DNA of 64,000 bases from Prevotellaceae bacterium KH2P17 (GTDB lineage: Bacteria; Bacteroidota; Bacteroidia; Bacteroidales; Bacteroidaceae), in assembly GCA_900199655.1 (NCBI GenBank), contig FZRE01000006.1, positions 105,985-169,984 of the forward strand, given 5' to 3'. Under the pieces are notes generated by a model. It saw only the letters and a program-made list of their open reading frames with translations, searched no databases and was not told the DNA's origin. A program made the position numbers and the translations under genes. Positions 37,772 to 47,660 of the stretch are shown in pieces; position 1 is the stretch's first letter; each line of letters begins with the position of its first letter.

Positions 37772-38575
37772 ATGGCACAGACAAACACATCGCCCATCTT
37801 TCTGGGCTTTTCCTCCCAGAAGGGAGGCGTGGGAAAAAGCACGCTGGCGGAGATAGTCAGCAGCATCCTCTATTATGAAGAAGGCTTAAACCTCTTCGTC
37901 GTGGACTGCGACCTGTCGCAGGATTCCTTTTACAAGCTCCGCCAAAGAGAAAAGAATGCCATAGAGAACAGTCCGGACATGAGCAGGCAGTTGCAGACCT
38001 ATTTTTCCTCTTTGGGACGCATTGCGTACCGCGTACTCAAAGCCGACCCGGAAAACGCCATTGCCTGCGCAAATGATCAAATACGCAAAAACACGAACGG
38101 AAGATACGACTTGGTCGTCTTTGACTTTCCCGGACATGCAGGCACCAGCGAATTACTGCAATTATCGCTTGACATGGACTATATCCTTTCTCCCATCGAG
38201 GCGGATGTGCAGTCTATGGTTTCCTGCCTGTCCTATGCCAGGACAATCCAAGACATGGGCATATCCATGAGAGATGTGCGTATCAAGGACATCATGCTCC
38301 TGTGGAACAAGGTGGACAGGCGGGTAAAGAGCAAGCTGATGGACTATTACAGCGACTATCTCGTAAAAGAAGGGTTCACACTGCTTCAGTGCCGTATCCA
38401 TGCCGCCCATCGCTTCAGCCACGAGCTGGAGCAATACGGATTCCGCGGTGCCTTCCGTTCCACCTATCTTGCCCCTGCCAAGGCACTCCGTTCGGGTACA
38501 GGGCTCGACGAACTGGTGGAGGAACTTCTAATGAACATCAGACTTAAAAAGGAGGTGAACGATGGCAAGGATTGA
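37772..38575 (+). CDS. traA: TraA, ParA-like ATPase
   Basis: The 267-residue protein has a deviant Walker A motif KGGVGKST at residues 17-24, DCDLSQDSFYK as the switch region, and VVFDFPGHAGTSEL as Walker B. It belongs to the ParA/MinD family, which opens the tra operon in CTnDOT-type elements. Its role in transfer is not firmly known, but positioning or partitioning is likely. It overlaps traB by 14 bp. Confidence 0.88.
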   Translation: MAQTNTSPIFLGFSSQKGGVGKSTLAEIVSSILYYEEGLNLFVVDCDLSQDSFYKLRQREKNAIENSPDMSRQLQTYFSSLGRIAYRVLKADPENAIACANDQIRKNTNGRYDLVVFDFPGHAGTSELLQLSLDMDYILSPIEADVQSMVSCLSYARTIQDMGISMRDVRIKDIMLLWNKVDRRVKSKLMDYYSDYLVKEGFTLLQCRIHAAHRFSHELEQYGFRGAFRSTYLAPAKALRSGTGLDELVEELLMNIRLKKEVNDGKD

Positions 38576-39026
38576 CGAACAGCGCAGAATTCTGGAAGCC
38601 AAGCTCAAGGAAATGGCGGAGGACGGTGTGGTAAAATGCGCTCCCAGGGCAACCATTACCTATGACCCTCCCGATGAGGATGAAGAGGAAACAGCGAAAG
38701 CCCTGACACCTGCTCACGAAGAGAGAAGCACGGCAAAAGAAACAAGGCAGGAAAAGACATTGGAGACCAGACACGGAGTGTCTTGTACTTCGCTTGACGA
38801 CTACCGTTCCCTTTATCTGCAACAGCTCCGCATCCGTGAGAAAACCGCCTTTACGATGAACGTGGAGACCCTGCAAATCCTGCGCAATGTACTGCAAGAC
38901 TTGGGCGAGCGGGTGTCGATGGTTTCCTATATCGACAACATTCTCCGTGAGCATCTCAAAGAATATAGAGAGCTGATTAACAATGCCACGGCAAAGCAAC
39001 GGCGTAAAACAACCATAACAATATAG
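38562..39026 (+). CDS. traB: TraB-like, DUF3408 protein
   Basis: The 154-residue protein has an acidic middle (DPPDEDEEET) and a C-terminal DUF3408-like fold: YRSLYLQQLRIREKTAFTMN, then LQILRNVLQDLGERVSMVSYIDNILREHL, a ribbon-helix-helix-like pattern. It shares this C-terminal domain with the next gene, suggesting an old duplication. It may be the DNA- or ParA-interacting partner of TraA; this is inference from order. Confidence 0.8.
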   Translation: MARIDEQRRILEAKLKEMAEDGVVKCAPRATITYDPPDEDEEETAKALTPAHEERSTAKETRQEKTLETRHGVSCTSLDDYRSLYLQQLRIREKTAFTMNVETLQILRNVLQDLGERVSMVSYIDNILREHLKEYRELINNATAKQRRKTTITI

Positions 39027-39030
39027 CATT

Positions 39031-39507
39031 ATGACAACAACCGATTTTATGATTTTATTCCTGACCTTCTGCAATATTTTCCTGATTATATATTGCAGTG
39101 TCATTTTCTTTCGGCTTTACAGGAAGGACCGGAAAAACAAGGAAGACAATATGGGCAATGCCAATCCTGCTGAGAAAACAGAATCAGGTGTTCAGCATCT
39201 CATGGAAGACAGCAAGGATTTGACAGGAACTGATTACCTTGCTGACTTTATGCTGCAAAGCCCTGAAGAAGAATGGGAGGATTACAAATCCCTTTTCTTC
39301 AAACCGATATTCTCAAAAAACAAGTCAGGGTTCACCATCAGCACCGAGACATTGACCATGCTCCGCAATGTACTGAGGGGAACTAATTCAAAAGTGACTC
39401 TGACGGCATACATCGAGAACATCCTTCTCAATCACCTCAAAAGCCATCAGCATCTCATCAATGAGATCGCAGACAGGCAGAAATGCGAAAAGACCGTAAC
39501 ACTATAA
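39031..39507 (+). CDS. traC: TraC-like, DUF3408 protein with N-terminal membrane anchor
   Basis: The 158-residue protein starts with a transmembrane helix (FMILFLTFCNIFLIIYCSVI), then a polar linker and a C-terminal DUF3408-like domain (KSGFTISTETLTMLRNVLRG; SKVTLTAYIENILLNHL) parallel to TraB. So TraB is soluble and TraC a membrane-tethered paralogue. Only 4 bases separate it from traB and 2 bases from traD. Confidence 0.78.
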   Translation: MTTTDFMILFLTFCNIFLIIYCSVIFFRLYRKDRKNKEDNMGNANPAEKTESGVQHLMEDSKDLTGTDYLADFMLQSPEEEWEDYKSLFFKPIFSKNKSGFTISTETLTMLRNVLRGTNSKVTLTAYIENILLNHLKSHQHLINEIADRQKCEKTVTL

Positions 39508-39509
39508 GC

Positions 39510-40244
39510 ATGGAAACGATACTATTAGACATCCTCCTCTTTTTGGGTGTAGTATGGCTGCTGCTGGGCATCGCGTACTTTTGGAGGCTGTTCCGGCATA
39601 CATCCTCCCAATCGGCGAAGGCTACCGAAGAGGAGCCTTCCGTTTCCCAAGAACAGACAGACAATGCCCGCCATCTTTTGGTGGGCAGGAGCAAGCCTTT
39701 CTTTTCCCCGTCTGTCCCCGAAGTTCCCGCTGTTTCCCCAACAAAAAATCCAGCCGATAATCCCAATACCTTTGCAGCGGAAAAATCTCCTTTGCCCGAA
39801 GAAACTGAAGAGCCGGAAGGCACAGGTGAAGAGAACGAGATGCAGATTGACTACACGATGGACGAGCCGGATGAGGACAGCATTGTCCGTGAGGAATTGC
39901 AAATCGTAGGTGAAGCAATACCCGAGATTTCACCGTCCGCCATTCTCTCACGGGACTTAGCCCGTGTTACAGGGTGGCACAAGAATGACGACGCGCTTGA
40001 CGGGGAAAACGAAGCCGAGGTGCGGGACACGCTGCAAAGCATTCGGGGCACACAGCTCATGGACTATATCAAGGAGGCAACGCTCAAACAGGAGAAAGAC
40101 CATCAGAAACTGCTTGCCGCCATCCGTAAGGCAGAGGAAGCGGAAATGATGAGCGAAGAAACAACCTATCCTGATAATGATACAGCACAAGAGGGCGATG
40201 ATGTGTCGGAAGAAGCCGACCGTCCACTGTCATACTATCTGTAA
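39510..40244 (+). CDS. traD: TraD-like conjugation protein
   Basis: From the ATG at 39510, two bases after the traC stop, the 244-residue protein begins METILLDILLFLGVVWLLLG, one membrane helix. A long acidic, Pro/Glu-rich region and a helical C-terminus follow (TLQSIRGTQLMDYIKEATLK). The upstream in-frame start at 39483 would overlap traC and is less likely. The function is unknown; it is identified by its place between traC and traE. Confidence 0.7.
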   Translation: METILLDILLFLGVVWLLLGIAYFWRLFRHTSSQSAKATEEEPSVSQEQTDNARHLLVGRSKPFFSPSVPEVPAVSPTKNPADNPNTFAAEKSPLPEETEEPEGTGEENEMQIDYTMDEPDEDSIVREELQIVGEAIPEISPSAILSRDLARVTGWHKNDDALDGENEAEVRDTLQSIRGTQLMDYIKEATLKQEKDHQKLLAAIRKAEEAEMMSEETTYPDNDTAQEGDDVSEEADRPLSYYL

Positions 40245-40278
40245 GACTAATGTTTTTGTTCATATTGTGAAGTGATGC

Positions 40279-40342
40279 GGGGGTGGCTCAAAAGTAAAAC
40301 AATCAGCCAATATCTGTCATACGATAAAACCGAGCCACCCCC
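40279..40342. repeat. 11-bp inverted repeat in the traD-traE gap
   Basis: GGGGGTGGCTC (40279-40289) is perfectly complementary to 40332-40342, with a 42-base loop. It may be an attenuator or processing site that separates the regulatory (traA-D) and structural (traE-Q) parts of the operon. Confidence 0.5.
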
Positions 40343-40396
40343 TGCACCTCCACCCCAAAGAAGACAATTTATTTAACAACTTAAAATAAAAGAACA

Positions 40397-40699
40397 ATGC
40401 ACAACAAAAAGAAAATCACAATGATGCTTCTCCTTATGGCTGCCGCCACAGGAGCATACGCACAGGGAAACGGCATGGCGGGTATCAACGAAGCCACAAA
40501 GATGGTAACGTCCTACTTCGACCCGGGCACGAAACTTATCTATGCCATCGGTGCCGTGGTGGGCTTGATTGGCGGAATCAAGGTCTATAACAAGTTCTCA
40601 AGTGGCGACCCCGACACGAGCAAGACCGCCGCCTCTTGGTTCGGTGCGTGTATCTTCCTCATCGTGGCTGCAACCATCCTACGTTCTTTCTTCCTGTAA
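40397..40699 (+). CDS. traE: TraE, DUF4134 membrane protein
   Basis: The 100-residue protein has a signal-like N-terminus ending AAATGAYAQG and two membrane helices (LIYAIGAVVGLIGGIKVY; WFGACIFLIVAATILRSFF). This is the DUF4134/VirB2-like small subunit of Bacteroidota conjugation machines; a pilin-like role is suggested from size and topology. It is two bases before traF. Confidence 0.85.
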   Translation: MHNKKKITMMLLLMAAATGAYAQGNGMAGINEATKMVTSYFDPGTKLIYAIGAVVGLIGGIKVYNKFSSGDPDTSKTAASWFGACIFLIVAATILRSFFL

Positions 40700-40701
40700 C
40701 A

Positions 40702-41049
40702 ATGGCTAATTGGGAAATCAACAAGGGTATAGGTCGGACGGTGGAGTTCAAGGGCTTGAAGGCGCAGTACCTCTTCCTCTTTGCGGGAGGCTTGCTTGCC
40801 GTCTTCATTCTCGTGGTCGTGCTCTACCTCTGCGGAGTCAGTCAGATTGCCTGTCTGGTCATAGGCGTAGTGGGTGCCACCCTCGTGGTGTGGCAAACGT
40901 TCGCCATGAACCGAAAGTACGGGCAGTACGGGCTGATGAAGCAGGGAGCGGTACGTATGCATCCACGCTATCTTGTGAACCGCCGTACCGTCTTTCACCT
41001 TATACGTAACCTTCAACCCAAAAGAAAGAAGAATGAGAAACAACAGTAA
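40702..41049 (+). CDS. traF: TraF, DUF4133 membrane protein
   Basis: From ATG 40702 the 115-residue product begins MANWEINKGIGRTVEFKGLK, the conserved N-terminus. Two membrane helices follow (YLFLFAGGLLAVFILVVVLY; IACLVIGVVGATLVVW) and a basic C-terminus. It corresponds to VirB3 in position and size. It overlaps the start of traG by 17 bp, so VirB3- and VirB4-like partners are coupled, as in other type IV systems. Confidence 0.88.
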   Translation: MANWEINKGIGRTVEFKGLKAQYLFLFAGGLLAVFILVVVLYLCGVSQIACLVIGVVGATLVVWQTFAMNRKYGQYGLMKQGAVRMHPRYLVNRRTVFHLIRNLQPKRKKNEKQQ

Positions 41050-43546
41050 GATAACGACCTTGGAATCGAAGTTTCCGCTGCTCTCCGTCGAGCAGGGGTG
41101 CATGGTGAGCAAGGATGCGGACATCACGGTGGCTTTCCGTGTGGAGCTTCCCGAACTCTTTACCGTCACCTCCGCAGAATACGAGGCGATGCACTCGGCA
41201 TGGCACAAGGCCATCAAGGTGCTGCCCAATTACAGCATCGTGCATAAACAGGACTGGTTTATTAAGGAAGACTATCAAGGCAAGCTCGCTGGCGGCAGTT
41301 TGAGTTTCCTTGCCCGTGCATCGGAACGGCATTTCAACGAACGCCCCTACCTGCATCACAGCGTTTACCTGTTCCTGACCAAGACCAACAGGCAGCGTAT
41401 GGCACAGCAGAGCAATTTTTCCTCGCTCTGCCGTGGACATCTCATTCCCAAGGAAATCACCAACAGGGACGAGGTGATGAAGTTCATGGAAGCCGTCGAT
41501 CAGTTCGAGCGTATCATCAATGACACCGAACAGATAAGGATTACCCGCATGACGGAAGAAGAATTGGTAGGCACAAAGGAAAAAGGCGGTTTGCTTGACC
41601 GTTATTTCTCCCTCTCGGAAGAAGGACACGCCTCGCTGGAGGACATCCGTCTGGGTGCCGACCTTGTGCGTGTGGGCGACAATATGCTTTGTCTGCATAC
41701 GCTCTCTGACACGGACGACCTGCCGACTACGGTCAGTACGGACAGCCGGTATGAACGGCTCTCCACCGACCGAAGCGACTGCCGTCTGTCCTTTGCCGCT
41801 CCCGTGGGCCTGATGCTGCCCTGCAACCATATCTATAACCAGTACATCTTCATCGAGGACAGCGACGCCAATCTTGAACGCTTCGAAAAGCAGGCAAGGA
41901 ACATGCACTCGTTGGCACGGTACAGCCGTAGCAATCAAATCAACGAGGAGTGGATACAGGAGTATCTCAACATCGCCCATTCGCAGGGCTTGACCTCCAT
42001 CCGTGCGCATTTCAATGTGCTGGCATGGAGCAGCGACAAGGAGGAACTGCGTGCTGTCAAGAATGACGTGGGCAGTGCCCTTGCCCTGATGGAGTGCCGA
42101 CCACGCCACAACACCATTGACACGGCAACACTCTATTGGGCGGGTATTCCCGGCAATGCAGCCGATTTTCCCGCCGAAGAGTCGTTCTATACATTTATCG
42201 AGCCTGCCCTCTGCTTCTTCACGGCAGAGACCAACTACAAGGACTCGCTCTCTCCCTTCGGCATCAAGATGGCAGACCGTCTTTCGGGAAAGCCCATCCA
42301 CTTGGACATCTCCGACCTGCCAATGAAAAGGGGCGTGATTACCAACCGCAACAAGTTCATCCTCGGTCCTTCGGGCAGCGGCAAGTCTTTCTTCACCAAC
42401 CACATGGTACGCCAGTATTACGAGCAGGGGGCGCACGTCCTCTTGGTCGATACGGGTAACTCATATCAGGGTTTGTGTGAGCTTATCCACCGCAAGACCA
42501 AGGGAGAGGACGGGGTCTATTTCACCTATACCGATGAACATCCCATTTCATTCAATCCTTTCTATACCGATGATTACGTCTTTGACGTGGAGAAAAGGGA
42601 GAGTATCTGTACCTTATTGCTCACGCTCTGGAAGAGTGCCGATGAGCATATCACCAAGACAGAAGCAGGCGAACTTGGTTCTGCCGTCAATACCTACATC
42701 GAACTTATCAGGACGGATCATACCATCGTTCCCTGCTTCAACACCTTCTATGAGTATCTGCGGGACGTCTATCGGGAGGATATGAAAAAGCGGGACATCG
42801 AGGTAACGCTCTCGGACTTCAATATCAACAACCTCCTGACGACACTGAAGCAGTATTATAAGGGCGGTCGCTATGACTTCCTCCTGAACTCGGACAAGAA
42901 CATCGACCTTCTCAGCAAGCGTTTCATCGTCTTCGAGATTGACCAAGTGAAGGATAATAAAGACCTCTTTCCCGTGGTGACCATCATCATCATGGAAGCC
43001 TTCATCAACAAGATGCGCCGATTGAAAGGTATCAGGAAAATGATACTCATAGAGGAAGCGTGGAAGGCGATTGCCTCTGCAAATATGGCGGACTATATCA
43101 AGTATTTGTACAAGACCGTCAGAAAGTATTTCGGGGAAGCCATTGTCGTGACGCAGGAGGTGGACGACATCATCCAGTCGCCCATCGTCAAGGAGAGCAT
43201 CATCAACAACAGCGACTGCAAGATACTGCTCGACCAGCGCAAGTACATGACCAAGTTCGACGGCATACAGGCGATGCTCGGTCTTTCGGAAAAAGAGAAG
43301 AGCCAAATCCTCTCCATCAACCAGAACAACGACCCGAACAGGCTTTACAAAGAGGTGTGGATAGGCTTGGGCGGTATGCAGAGTGCCGTCTATGCCACGG
43401 AGGTGAGCATGGAGGAATACCTTACCTACACCACGGAGGAAACAGAAAAGGTGGAGGTCATGCAGCGTGCGGAACAGCTCGGCGGTGACATCGAGACCGC
43501 TATCCGTCAGTTGGCTGCTGAAAAGCGTGCTGCACGAAGTAGATAG
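41033..43546 (+). CDS. traG: TraG, VirB4-like conjugation ATPase
   Basis: The 837-residue protein has a DUF3875-like N-terminus (KITTLESKFPLLSVEQGCMV) and a C-terminal AAA ATPase with Walker A LGPSGSGKSFFTN near residue 443 and Walker B MILIEEAWKA near residue 671. It energises assembly of the type IV secretion channel. It overlaps traF, and a 135-bp gap without a gene follows, where traH sits in CTnDOT. Confidence 0.93.
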   Translation: MRNNSKITTLESKFPLLSVEQGCMVSKDADITVAFRVELPELFTVTSAEYEAMHSAWHKAIKVLPNYSIVHKQDWFIKEDYQGKLAGGSLSFLARASERHFNERPYLHHSVYLFLTKTNRQRMAQQSNFSSLCRGHLIPKEITNRDEVMKFMEAVDQFERIINDTEQIRITRMTEEELVGTKEKGGLLDRYFSLSEEGHASLEDIRLGADLVRVGDNMLCLHTLSDTDDLPTTVSTDSRYERLSTDRSDCRLSFAAPVGLMLPCNHIYNQYIFIEDSDANLERFEKQARNMHSLARYSRSNQINEEWIQEYLNIAHSQGLTSIRAHFNVLAWSSDKEELRAVKNDVGSALALMECRPRHNTIDTATLYWAGIPGNAADFPAEESFYTFIEPALCFFTAETNYKDSLSPFGIKMADRLSGKPIHLDISDLPMKRGVITNRNKFILGPSGSGKSFFTNHMVRQYYEQGAHVLLVDTGNSYQGLCELIHRKTKGEDGVYFTYTDEHPISFNPFYTDDYVFDVEKRESICTLLLTLWKSADEHITKTEAGELGSAVNTYIELIRTDHTIVPCFNTFYEYLRDVYREDMKKRDIEVTLSDFNINNLLTTLKQYYKGGRYDFLLNSDKNIDLLSKRFIVFEIDQVKDNKDLFPVVTIIIMEAFINKMRRLKGIRKMILIEEAWKAIASANMADYIKYLYKTVRKYFGEAIVVTQEVDDIIQSPIVKESIINNSDCKILLDQRKYMTKFDGIQAMLGLSEKEKSQILSINQNNDPNRLYKEVWIGLGGMQSAVYATEVSMEEYLTYTTEETEKVEVMQRAEQLGGDIETAIRQLAAEKRAARSR

Positions 43547-43681
43547 ATTGCTCTTTGATATAAGACTCCACGGATTATAGTATTAAACACTAACGAGCAA
43601 GGGTGTTAAACACTAATGATTGACACTCCTTAATGAGAATTCAAATAAACATATTATTCACATCATAAACAAGAAAGAACA

Positions 43682-44314
43682 ATGAAGACAAAGATTTTAA
43701 TGCTGATGATTTGTGCCGTTCTCTTTATGAATGGCAAAGCCCACGCACAGTGGACGGTCTATGACCCGGGCAACTTCGCGGGCAACATCGCCAACTCCGT
43801 CAAGGAGATAGCCACGGCAGGCAAGACGGTGAAGAATACCTTGGACGGATTCAAGGAGGTGGAGAAGCTCTACAACGACACCAAGAAGTATTACGATGCG
43901 CTGAAGAAGGTGAACAATCTCATCGGCGATGCCTACAAGGTCAAGGAGTGCATCCTCATGGTGGGCGACATCTCGGAGATTTACGTTACCTCCTATAAGA
44001 AAATGCTCTCGGACAGGAACTTCCGTCCCTCCGAGCTCGCTGCGATGGCTTCGGGCTACGCCAAGCTGCTGGAGCAGAGCGGTGAGAGCCTGAAGGAACT
44101 CAAGTCCGTTGCCAAGTCGGGTGTCTTTTCCATGAACGACCACGAGCGCATGCAGGCTATCGACCGTATCTACACCACACTGCGCGAATACCGCTCGCTC
44201 GTGTCATACTACACACGAAAGAACATCTCCGTGAGCTATGTCCGTGCAAGGGAGAGGAACGACCTCGCCTCCGTCAAGGCGCTCTACGGCAACACGGCAA
44301 GCAGGTATTGGTAA
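43682..44314 (+). CDS. traI: TraI, DUF4141 protein (VirB5-like)
   Basis: The 210-residue protein has a cleavable signal (ILMLMICAVLFMNGKAHAQ) and a helical, Lys/Tyr-rich body (FKEVEKLYNDTKKYYDALKK). This matches the DUF4141/TraI family of Bacteroides elements, comparable to periplasmic VirB5. The gap before it has two direct copies of TTAAACACTAA (43583 and 43606). Confidence 0.87.
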   Translation: MKTKILMLMICAVLFMNGKAHAQWTVYDPGNFAGNIANSVKEIATAGKTVKNTLDGFKEVEKLYNDTKKYYDALKKVNNLIGDAYKVKECILMVGDISEIYVTSYKKMLSDRNFRPSELAAMASGYAKLLEQSGESLKELKSVAKSGVFSMNDHERMQAIDRIYTTLREYRSLVSYYTRKNISVSYVRARERNDLASVKALYGNTASRYW

Positions 44315-44361
44315 TCCCACAGGCAGGACAACAATAAAACATTTACCAAACAAACTCGCTT

Positions 44362-45399
44362 ATGGATTTTGCCAGTTTACACGAGCTTTTACGCTCCACC
44401 TATGACGAGATGATGCCCCTCTGCGCCCAGATGACGGGTATCGCCAAGGGGATAGCGGGCTTGGGCGCACTCTTCTATATCGCCCTTCGGGTGTGGGCTT
44501 CCATCGCCCGCGCCGAGGCAATCGACGTGTTTCCGCTTCTCCGTCCCTTCGTGCTGGGCTTCTGCATCATGTTCTTCCCGACCATCGTGCTGGGAACGAT
44601 GAACGCCGTGCTCTCGCCCGTGGTGCAGGGGACGGAGATGATGGTGCACCAACAGGAGGGCAACCTTGCGGAGCTTACTGCCAAGAGGGATAAATTACAG
44701 GAGGAAGCCTATCTGAGAAATCCCGAAACCGCCTATATGGTGTCCAATGAGAAATTCGATGAGAAGATAGAGGAAATGGGCATCATCGGTCCGGAGGATG
44801 CCGTGACGATTGCGGGGATGTACGCCGAGCGTGCCGCCTACCAGACCAAGCAATGGTTCATGAAACTTGTTCACGACCTGATGGAACTGCTGTTCCATGC
44901 CTCGGGGCTTATCATCGACACGCTCCGCACCTTTATCCTTATCGTCCTTTCGATACTCGGTCCGATTGTATTCGGCATTGCCGTGTGGGACGGTCTGTCG
45001 GGTTCGCTCACGGCTTGGTTCTCACGCTATATCTCTGTCTATCTGTGGCTGCCCGTCAGCAGTATCCTCACGGCACTGCTCACCAAGATACAGGTGCTGA
45101 TGATGCAGAAGGACATCGAGGCGCTCAGCGACCCGAACTACCTGCCCGATTCGGGGACGTGGTACTATATCGTATTCTTCCTCATCGGCATCGTGGGCTA
45201 TTTCTGCGTGCCTACCGTGGCAGGGTGGATAATAGAGGCAGGCGGCGGTATCGGCTCCTATGGTCGCAATGTCAATCAGACGGCACAGCGTGGCGCACAG
45301 GGTGCATACACGGGCGGCAAATATGTGGCAGGTGGCGCAGGTGCAGCCATCGGCAATGTGGGCGGACGTATCAAGGGCAGGCTGTTCAAGGGAAAATAG
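44362..45399 (+). CDS. traJ: TraJ, polytopic membrane protein (VirB6-like)
   Basis: The 345-residue protein has several membrane helices (about residues 25-45, 52-75, 170-230, 250-300) and a Gly-rich C-terminus (GAQGAYTGGKYVAGGAG). It starts MDFASLHELLRSTYDEMMP, typical of TraJ. It would form the inner-membrane core of the mating channel. Confidence 0.9.
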   Translation: MDFASLHELLRSTYDEMMPLCAQMTGIAKGIAGLGALFYIALRVWASIARAEAIDVFPLLRPFVLGFCIMFFPTIVLGTMNAVLSPVVQGTEMMVHQQEGNLAELTAKRDKLQEEAYLRNPETAYMVSNEKFDEKIEEMGIIGPEDAVTIAGMYAERAAYQTKQWFMKLVHDLMELLFHASGLIIDTLRTFILIVLSILGPIVFGIAVWDGLSGSLTAWFSRYISVYLWLPVSSILTALLTKIQVLMMQKDIEALSDPNYLPDSGTWYYIVFFLIGIVGYFCVPTVAGWIIEAGGGIGSYGRNVNQTAQRGAQGAYTGGKYVAGGAGAAIGNVGGRIKGRLFKGK

Positions 45400-45432
45400 G
45401 AATCAGAAAATAAATAAAATGAAAATTGAACT

Positions 45433-46056
45433 ATGGAATTCAAATCACTCACCAATATCGAGACTTCTTTCAGGCAGATACGGCTCTACGCCTTTGTCTT
45501 CGCCATCGTGTGCGTGGCAGTGAGCGGTTATGCCGTCTATGCCTCGTATGCCTTCGCCAAGGAGCAGCGGGAGAAAATCTATGTGCTCGACCAAGGCAAG
45601 TCGCTCATGCTCGCCCTCAGCCAGGACGCAAGCAGAAACCGTCCCGTGGAGGCAAGGGAGCACGTCCGCCGCTTCCACGAGCTGTTCTTCACCATCGCGC
45701 CCGACAAGGACGCCATAGAGGGAAATATGCAGCGTGCCTTCCTCCTGTGCGACAAGTCGGCTTTCAACTATTACAAGGACTTGGCGGAGAAAGGTTACTA
45801 CAATCGTGCCATATCGGGCAATGTAAACCAGCGCATAGAGGTGGACTCCATACGCTGCAACTTTAATGCCTACCCTTACGAGGTAACGACCTACGCACGA
45901 CAGTTCATCGTCAGACAGAGCAACGTCACGGAGCGAAGTCTTGTCACGACCTGCACGCTGCAGAACTCCGTCCGCTCGGACAACAATCCGCAGGGCTTCC
46001 TGATGGAGCATTTTCTTGTGCGTGAGAACAGGGATATTCAAACCTATAAACGATAA
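45433..46056 (+). CDS. traK: TraK, VirB8-like protein
   Basis: The 207-residue protein begins MEFKSLTNIETSFRQIRLYA, the conserved N-terminus, with one membrane helix (AFVFAIVCVAVSGYAVYASY) and a periplasmic domain. This is the VirB8-type bitopic nucleation factor in CTnDOT-type systems. A 4-base gap separates it from traL. Confidence 0.9.
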   Translation: MEFKSLTNIETSFRQIRLYAFVFAIVCVAVSGYAVYASYAFAKEQREKIYVLDQGKSLMLALSQDASRNRPVEAREHVRRFHELFFTIAPDKDAIEGNMQRAFLLCDKSAFNYYKDLAEKGYYNRAISGNVNQRIEVDSIRCNFNAYPYEVTTYARQFIVRQSNVTERSLVTTCTLQNSVRSDNNPQGFLMEHFLVRENRDIQTYKR

Positions 46057-46060
46057 GGCT

Positions 46061-46351
46061 ATGGCAAGGAAAGGAAACCATCTGCTCGCCCGCCACTATC
46101 TGAGGCTTCATCTGTGGCTCCGCCATCGGTGCGAGAAGCTCACGATAAGACAGCGCAAGGAAATCGTCTATGGGCTGAGCATTGTCTATCTTATCTGTTC
46201 CCTTTGGATGATAGCACAGTTCTTCCTGCCTCCAAAGGAGGAGAAACTGCCTATCCCCAAGGGAACGATAATAGACAGCAACATCCATACAGATAGTGTG
46301 TTTATACAACTTTATCAACGATATTCAACTAACAGCAATGAAAATGGATAA
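46061..46351 (+). CDS. traL: TraL, DUF3989 membrane protein
   Basis: From ATG 46061 (MARKGNHLLARHYLRLHLWL) the 96-residue protein has a basic N-terminus, one membrane helix (IVYGLSIVYLICSLWMIAQF) and a short periplasmic tail. It is typical of TraL in size and place. It overlaps traM by 14 bp. Confidence 0.82.
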   Translation: MARKGNHLLARHYLRLHLWLRHRCEKLTIRQRKEIVYGLSIVYLICSLWMIAQFFLPPKEEKLPIPKGTIIDSNIHTDSVFIQLYQRYSTNSNENG

Positions 46352-47612
46352 TAAACAGAAAGAACAACTGAAGAAAGGCTTGGTCTTCGGAGGGTTGGGA
46401 CTGCTCTTTTCCCTCTCGATGTGGTTCATCTTCGCCCCGTCGGGCAAGGACAAGACCGCTGCCGGGCAGGGCTTGAACGACAGCATACCGCAGGCGACCA
46501 CCGAGCAGCTGACGGGCAACAAGCTAAAAGCCTACGAGCTGGGCGACAAGGCGCACGAGCAGCAACAGGCACGCGAGGAGATGGGACGATTGTCCGATTA
46601 CTTCGCCGAGAATACGGCTCCAACGGAAACGGAACGTGCCGAAGCAGCCGCTTCCACGGCAAAGATAGAAAACTCGATGCGCCGTTATGAGGAAAACAAC
46701 CGCCTGCTTAACTCTTTTTACGCCCCCGATCCGTATGAGGAGGAGCGTGAGGCAATGCGCCAAGAGATAGACAACCTCAAAAAGGAATTATCCTCCAAAA
46801 GTGAAAGAGAGGACGATGAAGAGAAACGACAGCTTGCCCTGATGGAGAAGAGTTATCAGATGGCGGCAAAGTATCTGCCAAAGACATCATCTGTTCCTCC
46901 GTCATTGGGAAATGCCTTTGCGGACGGAAAAGGAAACTCTGCCACAACCACCGATGCGGGAACTGCAAAAGGGCAGGTTGTGCAAACCAACACTCCTGTA
47001 ATGGAGATATTGGCGGAACGCAGGCAGGTGGTGTCCTCGCTTAATCAACCGATGAGCGATGCGGATTTCATCAAGGAATACGGCATGAAAGCACGAAACA
47101 TGGGCTTTCACTCATTGGCAGCACAGACTGCTCCCACAATGCGAAATACGCTCAAAGTGGTCGTGGACAGGACGACCACGCTCAAGGAGGGCGACAATGT
47201 GGTACTCCGCCTGCTGGAGACTGCCAAGGTGCAGGGACTGCGTATTCCACGGCAGAGCCGGCTGATAGCATCTGCCAAGATTGAGGGCAACCGTATGCAC
47301 CTGCTCATCAAGAGCATTGAGGTGGACGGGCATATCATAGCCGTCAAACTCTCGGCATACGACATGGACGGACAGGAGGGCGTGTATATCCCCGGCTCGG
47401 AGGACATCAACGCTCTCAAAGAGGTCGGGGCGAACATCGGCGGCTCGATGGGGACTTCGTTCACTTTCGCTTCTTCCGCCAAGGATCAGATTATCTCCGA
47501 GGCGGCTCGTGGCGTGATGCAGGGCGCAAGCCAGCTTCTCCAAAAGAAACTGCGCACCGTTAAGGTAACGCTCAAAGGGGGCTATCGCCTTTTCTTGGTT
47601 CAGACCAAATAA
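46338..47612 (+). CDS. traM: TraM, VirB10-like protein
   Basis: The 424-residue protein starts MKMDNKQKEQLKKGLVFGGL, with one membrane helix near residues 14-30, a coiled-coil/Glu-rich stalk (about 60-190) and a C-terminal VirB10-like beta domain (AAQTAPTMRNTLKVVVDRTT; VVLRLLETAKVQGLRIPRQS). It would bridge inner and outer membrane. A start at 46344 is also possible. Confidence 0.9.
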   Translation: MKMDNKQKEQLKKGLVFGGLGLLFSLSMWFIFAPSGKDKTAAGQGLNDSIPQATTEQLTGNKLKAYELGDKAHEQQQAREEMGRLSDYFAENTAPTETERAEAAASTAKIENSMRRYEENNRLLNSFYAPDPYEEEREAMRQEIDNLKKELSSKSEREDDEEKRQLALMEKSYQMAAKYLPKTSSVPPSLGNAFADGKGNSATTTDAGTAKGQVVQTNTPVMEILAERRQVVSSLNQPMSDADFIKEYGMKARNMGFHSLAAQTAPTMRNTLKVVVDRTTTLKEGDNVVLRLLETAKVQGLRIPRQSRLIASAKIEGNRMHLLIKSIEVDGHIIAVKLSAYDMDGQEGVYIPGSEDINALKEVGANIGGSMGTSFTFASSAKDQIISEAARGVMQGASQLLQKKLRTVKVTLKGGYRLFLVQTK

Positions 47613-47660
47613 AATAATCGAAAATGAGAAGTAAACAATAACATCAAATCAATAACAGCA

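Noticed and set aside
37210..37878. 222-codon plus-strand frame across the mob-tra gap
   Set aside because: It overlaps mobA at one end and traA at the other. Its middle is low-complexity Arg/Ser/Thr sequence from the TCGA-rich stretch. Treated as part of the candidate oriT region.
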